A DNA stretch of 18,865 nucleotides from Bacteroidales bacterium (lineage in GTDB: Bacteria; Bacteroidota; Bacteroidia; Bacteroidales; VadinHA17): positions 1 through 18,865 of the forward strand of contig JAFGXK010000192.1 of NCBI GenBank assembly GCA_016936695.1. Reading direction: 5' to 3'. Positions within the stretch are counted from its first letter, which is position 1, and each line of letters begins with the position of its first letter. Below are positions 12,965 to 18,865 of the stretch, piece by piece. The translations under genes were made by a program, and so were the position numbers. The notes beneath the pieces were generated by a model. The model did not search any database and was not told where the DNA came from. It saw only the letters and a program-made list of their open reading frames with translations.

Positions 12965-15697
12965 TTAAAAATCAAAGTTGAAGCTCAGCGACGGAATCGC
13001 CTGTCCGAAAACCGACAGCTTATACCCGTTAATCCTGCCGTTTTCGTTCTTGAAATAGATCGAATAAACATTCTGCCTTCCCAGAAGGTTGTACACTGAA
13101 AAGATCCAGTGTGGATTGGCTATCTTGTTGGATCGCAGGTTGCCGCTTAGTTTCACTGAAAGATCAAGTCGCATGTAGTCGGGGATCCTGTATTTGTTCC
13201 TGTCGGAATAATGAACCATCAGGATATCGCCCATGTAGTAAATTGCAACCGGATAAGTTATTGGCCTTCCGGTGCTGAAGTTATAATTAGCCGATAAACT
13301 GAAGCGCCTCGAGAATAAAAAATTGAATGTGGCAACAAGGTCGTGGGGCTTGTCATAACTGGCGGGAAACCATTCTCCCCTGTTGATCGTCTCATCACTG
13401 AAACTTCCGGTGCTCCGCAGCAGTGTCCTTGAATAAGTGTAACCGACGCTCCATCGTACCCTTCCCTCGTCTTTCTTCAATGAAAGCTCGAGTCCGTAAG
13501 CCTTTCCCCTCACATTAACAAGGTCCTTTTCAATGTTTCCGGCCATGACAAGATCGGTTCCGCTCTTGAAATCGACCATGTTTGCTATCCGCTTATAATA
13601 CAACTCAACCGAAGTCTCAACAGAACTGTTGAACAGCATCTGGTAAAACCCTGCCGCAAGCTGATCGCCTATCTGGGGCTTTAAATGATAGTCGCTTAGC
13701 TTCCAGGTATCGGTCGGGGATATCGTCGTTGTGTTTGACAGCAGGTGAAGATACTGTCGTGTCCTGTTATAGTTAAGCTTCAGGGAATTACGCGAACCTG
13801 TCCTGAAATTGAAGGAGAGCCTGAATTCAGGACCTCCGTAAACCCTGTAGATCTGCCCCGACCTGTAATTCGTTGTGTCAGTCACTGTGGAAAGGTTCCT
13901 TGGATATCGCGGATCATAAGTGTAGAAAGTTCCAGGGCCCATTGCAAAGAAAGATGAATATCTTATTCCGGCATTAACGGAAAGGAAATCATTGACCACA
14001 TATTTGTCATCGATATATAATCCGGATTCAGTGGCCCTTTGTACCTGGAGTTTTTTTGGCACAACAAGGGATGAATCACCTGTGGGGAGGTAACTCCCGG
14101 GCAGAATTGAATAATGAGTCAGGTCAGCTCCGAAATTGACTTCGTTCCGTCCCTGATACCAGTTGAAATCCGCCTTCAGCCCTGTACTGTTAACTTTGTG
14201 TGTGAGTTTAAAAGCCTCAGCCGGTGAAGCTTCGCTCGAGACATTGTACCTGTAATTGCTGTTGTTCGCCGATATCAGCGAAAAGAACCTCTTGTTAAAG
14301 AAGTGCCTCCATCTCATTGACACAATACTGTTGTCGTAGCCGTACAAAGTGTCTGAATTAAACCTGAAGGAATCGTGGCTGATGTACGAAGATATCTCTA
14401 ACTTGTTGTTGCTGTTGATATCCCAGGTGATCCTCCCGTTAACGTCATAAAATGAAGCCATGCTGTTTTTAAGGGTGGCATTGTCGATAAGGTTAAACAC
14501 CCAGTTTGAATAAGTCGACCTGCCTGTCAGTATATAAGTGCATGTATCTTTTATTATGGGTCCTTCGAGCATTACATGTGCCGCGACCGGGCTGATACCG
14601 GCATTGCCGTTGAACTCCTTCCTGTTGCCGTCCCTTGAAGTGATATCAAGAACTGAAGAGATGCGCCCGCCGAACCTTGCAGGTATGCCGCCCTTGTAAA
14701 GTGTCACATCCCTAATGATATCGGAATTGACGGCTGAGAAGAATCCGAAAAAATGGGAGGAATTGTAAACCGGGGATCCGTAAAGAAGAATAAGATTCTG
14801 GTCGGAACTGCCTCCCCTCACGTTGAATCCGGCCGAACCCTCTCCCACCGACTGTACGCCGGGAATAAGGAGAACGCTCTTTATTATATCCGATTCTCCC
14901 ATGGAGGTAGGCAGTAATTTGAATGATGTAATATTGACCTTCTCTACTCCGACTTCATACCGCTGATAAATAACATTACGATTGGCTGACACTGTTGTCT
15001 CCTTGAGGGGTATGAGCATACTGTTCATCTCAATATCCAGTTCGCCGGGTCCGTAAAGATTGACATTCACCTGTTTTTCCCTCATTCCGATAAAGGTGTA
15101 GCGGACCTGGTGAATTCCTCTCGGTAATGTCAGGGAATAAAAGCCATATTGATTCGAAAGGGCTCCGGCTGCGAGTTCCTGAACAAAAACGGTGGCGCCG
15201 GCGACAGGATCTTTCGTGTCCCGGTCGGTTATGTAGCCTGTTATCGTAACATTTCCGGTTTTATACCTGTCGGCAGGATTGCCGATGTCAACAAAAAGGT
15301 TTCCCGACAGCTTCTCTTTGTCCTGTGAATCATAGTATTCAGTCGGGGCAATGAAATTTCCCTGTGCCGCCCCCTTGTCATCCGGCCTCTTGACAGCAAA
15401 ATTCCTTGTGATAATTACGTTACCCCACTCATCAATGAAATAAAACAGCGATCTTTCCCTGAACAGGTTGTCAAGCAGGTCCCTCAGCGATTCATGTCCC
15501 GGATAAATACCCGGCTTGAGATCAGCCACCCACTCATCTCTGAAGAAAAAGCTGAGTTGAAGTTCTTTTTCTGCCGATGCTGCAAATTCCCTGAATGACT
15601 GGCCGCTGTAATCCCATGTCACCTTAAGATCATCCTGGGCAAAAACAAGACCAGAAAACAGCAGGAATAGAGCCAGGAGAAAAGCCTTTTGTTTCAT
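12965..15697 (-). CDS. TonB-dependent outer-membrane receptor with STN domain
   Basis: A 910-residue protein with a signal peptide (MKQKAFLLALFLLFSGLVFA). The domains in order are an STN domain (about 24-100, LKVTWDYSGQSFREF to GNVIITRN), a carboxypeptidase-regulatory-like domain (about 150-225, VTITGYITDRDTKDPVAGAT, GFYSLTLPRG), a plug (about 255-365, PGVQSVGEGSAGFNVRGG, YKGGIPARFGGRISSVLD), and a 22-strand barrel ending in FNFDF with a terminal aromatic. It would import a ligand too large or scarce for porins, using TonB/ExbBD energy. The STN domain normally signals to an anti-sigma factor (FecR type), yet no sigma or anti-sigma gene is in the window; the unnamed protein encoded just upstream could be related to this. 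The start overlaps that upstream gene in ATGA, and 4 bp separate the stop from the DUF4249 gene. No SusD-like gene is present. The ligand is unknown. Confidence 0.95.
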   Translation of the reverse strand: MKQKAFLLALFLLFSGLVFAQDDLKVTWDYSGQSFREFAASAEKELQLSFFFRDEWVADLKPGIYPGHESLRDLLDNLFRERSLFYFIDEWGNVIITRNFAVKRPDDKGAAQGNFIAPTEYYDSQDKEKLSGNLFVDIGNPADRYKTGNVTITGYITDRDTKDPVAGATVFVQELAAGALSNQYGFYSLTLPRGIHQVRYTFIGMREKQVNVNLYGPGELDIEMNSMLIPLKETTVSANRNVIYQRYEVGVEKVNITSFKLLPTSMGESDIIKSVLLIPGVQSVGEGSAGFNVRGGSSDQNLILLYGSPVYNSSHFFGFFSAVNSDIIRDVTLYKGGIPARFGGRISSVLDITSRDGNRKEFNGNAGISPVAAHVMLEGPIIKDTCTYILTGRSTYSNWVFNLIDNATLKNSMASFYDVNGRITWDINSNNKLEISSYISHDSFRFNSDTLYGYDNSIVSMRWRHFFNKRFFSLISANNSNYRYNVSSEASPAEAFKLTHKVNSTGLKADFNWYQGRNEVNFGADLTHYSILPGSYLPTGDSSLVVPKKLQVQRATESGLYIDDKYVVNDFLSVNAGIRYSSFFAMGPGTFYTYDPRYPRNLSTVTDTTNYRSGQIYRVYGGPEFRLSFNFRTGSRNSLKLNYNRTRQYLHLLSNTTTISPTDTWKLSDYHLKPQIGDQLAAGFYQMLFNSSVETSVELYYKRIANMVDFKSGTDLVMAGNIEKDLVNVRGKAYGLELSLKKDEGRVRWSVGYTYSRTLLRSTGSFSDETINRGEWFPASYDKPHDLVATFNFLFSRRFSLSANYNFSTGRPITYPVAIYYMGDILMVHYSDRNKYRIPDYMRLDLSVKLSGNLRSNKIANPHWIFSVYNLLGRQNVYSIYFKNENGRINGYKLSVFGQAIPSLSFNFDF

Positions 15698-16416
15698 TCC
15701 GGAATATTTTGCTGCAGACTATTGTAATAATCGATCACAGGTCTGATGCTTTCAGGGTCCTTTTTTGAAAACCTGAGACTATTGCTTTTCATGTAGTTCC
15801 TGACCTGCTGCTTCCTGTCTGCGAGAAGCCGCAGCAACGTTCCCCTATTGCCTATCCTGGTTATAATCCCGTCTTTTTCCACAAACATCCGGATGGTCTC
15901 TGTGAAAATATCATATCGGTTTTCTATTGCCAGAATAAGCACTTCTTTGCTGTATTTGACATAGAGAGAAGCGTTACCCTCGCTCAGGACATTCAGAAAT
16001 CCGGTAAGAGAACTGACAGTATCGGTTTTAAAGTGTCTGAATATGAACGACCGGTTGTTATGTTCAAGTGTAAATCCGTCAACCAACTCCTTGTTGAGCT
16101 GGAGAATGATACCCTTACCGGTTAACAGAAGAAGTTCATCGTTGTAGCAATCATACCTCACAGATTGTCCCTGAAATGTTCTGCCCCTCATTGTAACACT
16201 GCCCGGTATGAACCCCGAGTTGAACAGGAACTGGTCGCCCTGTATCTTGTAATAGATATTTCTCCATGCCCTTCCGTTGTAAAGAACCTGTATGTCAACA
16301 GTATCACCAGCTACTGCCCCTGCCCTGGCCTCAGAACACATTGTAAAGGGAAGGCAGATCAAATAGAAACTGATCAGTGAAATGAAAAAACGAATTCTTC
16401 GCTTAAGGCTCTTCAT
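15694..16416 (-). CDS. Uncharacterised exported protein preceding the TonB receptor
   Basis: The ATG at 16416 is preferred to a GTG at 16425, giving 240 residues. The N-terminus (MKSLKRRIRFFISLISFYLI) is basic and then hydrophobic, and Ala-rich residues follow (SEARAGAVAG), so it is probably exported. The body is beta-rich with frequent aromatic and Asn residues (LYNGRAWRNIYYKIQGDQFL, YDCYNDELLLL), then a helical basic C-terminus (LLRLLADRKQQVRNYMKSN, SIRPVIDYYNSL). I recall similar proteins of about 230-250 residues in other Bacteroidota, but no domain name. Its overlap with the receptor start (ATGA) and its place directly upstream suggest a role in receptor function or sensing, possibly together with the receptor's STN domain. 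It does not look like FecR: I see no typical FecR membrane segment and DUF4974 tail. The function is unknown. Confidence 0.75.
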   Translation of the reverse strand: MKSLKRRIRFFISLISFYLICLPFTMCSEARAGAVAGDTVDIQVLYNGRAWRNIYYKIQGDQFLFNSGFIPGSVTMRGRTFQGQSVRYDCYNDELLLLTGKGIILQLNKELVDGFTLEHNNRSFIFRHFKTDTVSSLTGFLNVLSEGNASLYVKYSKEVLILAIENRYDIFTETIRMFVEKDGIITRIGNRGTLLRLLADRKQQVRNYMKSNSLRFSKKDPESIRPVIDYYNSLQQNIPE

Positions 16417-16450
16417 AAGCGTCACAATTGCCGGGGTAACCCGTATTTAA

Positions 16451-17503
16451 TTAATTTAAAACCGGAGTCAGAACTATATTCCTGTAAGAAACCTTCCCGT
16501 GATCGCCCTGGAGGTAGATCGGACCGGCAGCGAACACATCCGACTGAACGGCACCACCTGTTGGTCCATAAATTGGCTGGTTATCAATAATTTTTACTCC
16601 GTTAAGAATTACAGTTGCATGCCGCTGGCAAAGGGTGATATCGAGTGTCTGCCATTCTCCGGCAGGTTTTTCGGCTGCCGTAGATGGTGTTATGCGACTG
16701 TAAACAGCACCCATATTATGGGGATCAAGGTCTTTCTTATATGAATCCACTACCTGTATCTCATACATGCCCCTCAGGTAAACACCGCTATTGCTTCCCG
16801 CAGGGACATTCACCTCAAGTTTAAGGTTGAAATCCTCAAATTCCTTATCGGTCCGCAGGTTGCCGTAACTTACATGAGGTTCCCCCTCTTTCTGCACCGG
16901 GTCGTTAACCAGAACACCGTCAATAACTTTGAACCCATTTACCTGTTTTTCGTTTATCAGCCTCCATCCCGACAGATCGCTGCCGTTAAAGAGTTGAAAC
17001 GGATCGCCATATCTGATGCCTGTAAGATCAGGAGCCTGAGGTACCGGCGGAAGTTTTACTCCGGAAAAACTTGTAGTGTCAACGCTCAAACCGTTTCTTC
17101 GGGGTGATAATAATATGCCGCTGATCTTGTCACCTTCCTTTGTGATTTCCATCCAGGAGGTCACGGTCTGTGTCTTTACGGGTTCTCTGTTTTCATCTCT
17201 CTTTCTCACGGCAATATTCGAGCGCTGAACGAAGAGAACCCTGTCGCCGGCAAGAAATATATTTGAAACGGGCAGGACGCTTCCTCCGCCCCAAAGGACA
17301 TCACCATCCAGCCATCCATCCTCCTGCCTTACCTCAAGCCAGCCAACAGAACCGCCTTCAATATCTATGGTCCACTGACCCAGGAACCACGAAATGTCAG
17401 TTTTTTGAATTACTTCAGGTGAAGCATCTTTTTGTGTTCTTGAACAGGAACTTGTGATTAAAAGTCCTGCAGCCAGCAGAAGAGTAAAGAGTTTGAGTTT
17501 CAT
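16451..17503 (-). CDS. Two-domain lipoprotein with DUF1080 (3-keto-glycoside hydrolase-type) domain
   Basis: A 350-residue protein with a lipoprotein signal (LLITSSC, Cys20). Residues about 36-150 form a beta-rich domain (SWFLGQWTIDIEGGSVGWLE, WLDGDVLWGGGSVLPV) that resembles a small barrel or sandwich and recurs fused to DUF1080. Residues about 167-348 are the DUF1080 (PF06439) concanavalin-like domain with its marks: FQLFNGSDLSGW (169-180), GSNSGVYLRGMYEIQVVDSY (236-255), WQTLDI (284-289) and GPIYLQGDHGKVSYRNI (327-343). Characterised members hydrolyse or eliminate 3-keto-glycosides produced by Gfo/Idh/MocA dehydrogenases. Here the nearest such enzymes are over 11 kb away, at 4067-5098, and the Tat-exported one at the left edge, so a shared pathway is possible but unproven. 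It is the first gene after a 174-bp gap and ends 34 bp before the unnamed gene. Confidence 0.88.
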   Translation of the reverse strand: MKLKLFTLLLAAGLLITSSCSRTQKDASPEVIQKTDISWFLGQWTIDIEGGSVGWLEVRQEDGWLDGDVLWGGGSVLPVSNIFLAGDRVLFVQRSNIAVRKRDENREPVKTQTVTSWMEITKEGDKISGILLSPRRNGLSVDTTSFSGVKLPPVPQAPDLTGIRYGDPFQLFNGSDLSGWRLINEKQVNGFKVIDGVLVNDPVQKEGEPHVSYGNLRTDKEFEDFNLKLEVNVPAGSNSGVYLRGMYEIQVVDSYKKDLDPHNMGAVYSRITPSTAAEKPAGEWQTLDITLCQRHATVILNGVKIIDNQPIYGPTGGAVQSDVFAAGPIYLQGDHGKVSYRNIVLTPVLN

Positions 17504-17530
17504 TATAATATAATTTAAATTTTAAAGGTA

Positions 17531-17607
17531 TGATGGAACCACACATGATTGAATACTATATTCATTAAGTGTTTGCGTTTGAAATCAATCATGTGGGTTT
17601 CATGATT
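17531..17607. repeat. Large dyad upstream of the DUF1080 gene
   Basis: CACATGATTGA (17542-17552) and TCAATCATGTG (17585-17595) are perfect 11-bp inverted arms around a 32-bp loop. The symmetry continues imperfectly outward (GGAA/TTTC). A third half-copy, CATGATT, is at 17601-17607. The loop begins with GAATACTATATTC (17551-17563), itself a near-palindrome. The position, in the 174-bp gap between the fucosidase stop and the DUF1080 start, fits a regulator site for the downstream operon. A long-stem terminator for the fucosidase is possible, but the loop is large and no U-tract follows. Confidence 0.45.
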
Positions 17608-17677
17608 AAGGTTTTAAGATTGGAAAATGATCTGTGAAATTAATGAAATAGTTATTTAATGACAAGGGAAATGCTCA

Positions 17678-18865
17678 TTAAATCACGGGAAGGATATTGC
17701 TTATTTTGAAAACATATGCCGGCTGATAATCATCGGGGGTAAGACGCGGAGGAACTATAGTTGTATTGCCTCCCGAACTCCTGAGATTAACTGCTGCACT
17801 GCTTCCCAGCAATTCAACCTTTACCCCGGCCCCCGATCTGATACCTTTAAGAACAATGCTGCGCCCGGGCCATTCAGTGCATAGTACATAAAGGTCATTG
17901 CCTTTCTTTGTAAAAAAAAGACTATTGCCGGACTCCGCATTAATTTCGGAACCATTGCCTTCTGTAATAAATGCTCTTGTATTGTAGATAGCATCCCCGT
18001 TTACCTTCAACCAGTTTCCAATATCAATCAGCCTCTGCTGCATGATAACCGGTATGGTGCCGTCGGCAGCCGGACCAATATCCAGAAGAAGATTGCCACC
18101 CCTGGATACTGTTGATATCAGGAGCTTTGTGAGCTCTTCTGTTGTTGAATAGTTGTCGAAATTCTCAGTCCTGTTGAACCCAAATGATGTCCCGATACCC
18201 CGGCATTCCTCCCAGGGACGTTTTTCCGCATCATCAATACCCTCATTCTCTCCCACAAGACCATATTCCGTGGTGAAGAACCCTCCATGCTTTGAGCGCG
18301 TCTCACTTCCCCATCTGTCATTAACGACCACGCTATCCTTCACCGGCGACTCATTGTACAGCCATGCCAGGAACTCTACGCTTTTCCACTTATCGCTTGT
18401 CATGTCCCATTCTCCATCAGTCCAGACGATATCAGGAGTGTATCTGGTAACAAGATCCTTTATCTGTGGTATCATGTGATCATCAACATATTTTTCTTTG
18501 TCTGTAAGGTAAAGTGGATTGAACCACTCATAAAGCGAATAGTAAAATCCCATGCGAAGCCCCTCCTTCTTCACCGCCTCAGTAAGTTCGCCGCAGATAT
18601 CACGGTGCGGCCCAATGTCGACACTGTTCCAGTTCCAACTCTGTGAACTTGGCCACAGTGTGAATCCTTCATGATGCTTTGAGGTAAGAACGACATATTT
18701 TGCCCCTGATTCCCTGAACAGTTCCGCCCACTGGCCGGGATTGAAAAGCTCGGCCCGGAACATTGGTGCAAAGTCCTGGTATTTGAAACCGGAGCCATAG
18801 GTCTTTTCATGGAACGCAGTGAAGTGGCTGTTGACCTTGCTCGACTTGTTAAGCAGTTTGTTCCA
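17678..18865 (-). CDS. GH29 alpha-L-fucosidase, 5' end outside window
   Basis: The frame is open to the window edge, and 395 residues are visible. From the visible N-terminus it reads NSHFTAFHEKTYGSGFKYQD, then FAPMFRAELFNPGQWAELF, KYVVLTSKHHEGFTLWPS with the pocket histidines, DIVWTDGEWD whose first Asp after WT (about visible residue 150) is the expected nucleophile, and NLLLDIGPAADGT. A C-terminal beta-sandwich (about 300-395 visible) follows. This pattern is close to the broad-specificity GH29 group that includes animal-type fucosidases. The N-terminal FGMFIHWG strand and the signal peptide lie beyond 18865. It is clearly different from the shorter GH29 enzyme at 976-2097, so the locus carries two distinct fucosidases. 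It lies upstream of the DUF1080/receptor operon on the same strand, separated by 174 bp, and may be the preceding member. Confidence 0.93.
   Translation of the reverse strand, partial: WNKLLNKSSKVNSHFTAFHEKTYGSGFKYQDFAPMFRAELFNPGQWAELFRESGAKYVVLTSKHHEGFTLWPSSQSWNWNSVDIGPHRDICGELTEAVKKEGLRMGFYYSLYEWFNPLYLTDKEKYVDDHMIPQIKDLVTRYTPDIVWTDGEWDMTSDKWKSVEFLAWLYNESPVKDSVVVNDRWGSETRSKHGGFFTTEYGLVGENEGIDDAEKRPWEECRGIGTSFGFNRTENFDNYSTTEELTKLLISTVSRGGNLLLDIGPAADGTIPVIMQQRLIDIGNWLKVNGDAIYNTRAFITEGNGSEINAESGNSLFFTKKGNDLYVLCTEWPGRSIVLKGIRSGAGVKVELLGSSAAVNLRSSGGNTTIVPPRLTPDDYQPAYVFKISNILPVI

Overview
The window comes from a member of the Bacteroidota, probably a glycan-degrading anaerobe or facultative anaerobe. 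Supporting signs are a TonB-dependent receptor with an N-terminal STN domain paired with a DUF4249 lipoprotein, GH92 and GH29 glycosidases, a serine-type sulfatase, DUF1080, Tat-exported oxidoreductase-like proteins, and starts with little Shine-Dalgarno sequence. I see no tRNA, rRNA, CRISPR array, transposase or integrase. Species cannot be given from the sequence alone.

Left block (1-3754, minus strand, transcribed right to left): a serine-type S1 sulfatase lipoprotein, a secreted GH29 alpha-L-fucosidase, the broken N-terminal remnant of a second sulfatase, and the first 118 residues of a Tat-exported Gfo/Idh/MocA oxidoreductase that leaves the window. A 312-bp AT-rich divergent intergenic region (3755-4066) holds a GC-rich near-perfect 20-bp palindrome.

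Middle block (4067-8152, plus strand): a tight operon of a cytoplasmic Gfo/Idh/MocA dehydrogenase, a Rossmann/PGDH_C-type enzyme resembling D-apionate oxidoisomerase, and a secreted GH92 alpha-mannosidase. The last two overlap by ATGA. The GH92 gene runs convergently into the right block, and the coding ends overlap by 14 bp.

Right block (8139-18865, minus strand, right to left): a GH29 alpha-L-fucosidase (5' end outside the window), a 174-bp gap with a large dyad, then a dense run of DUF1080 lipoprotein, an unnamed 240-aa exported protein, the TonB-dependent receptor, the DUF4249 lipoprotein, a 722-aa MG2/plug-like exported protein, and a Tat-exported enolase-superfamily enzyme. Overlaps and short gaps suggest one or two transcripts.

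Read together, this looks like a carbohydrate-utilisation locus for a fucose-, mannose- and sulfate-bearing glycan or glycoconjugate. Desulfation, defucosylation and demannosylation would happen outside the cytoplasm. Import would go through a TonB/DUF4249 system rather than SusC/SusD, and the released sugar would be oxidised in the cytoplasm. The substrate is inferred from the enzyme families, not shown by the sequence. The least explained parts are the Tat-exported enolase-superfamily enzyme, the receptor cluster with its unnamed partners, and the oxidative enzyme pair placed with GH92.
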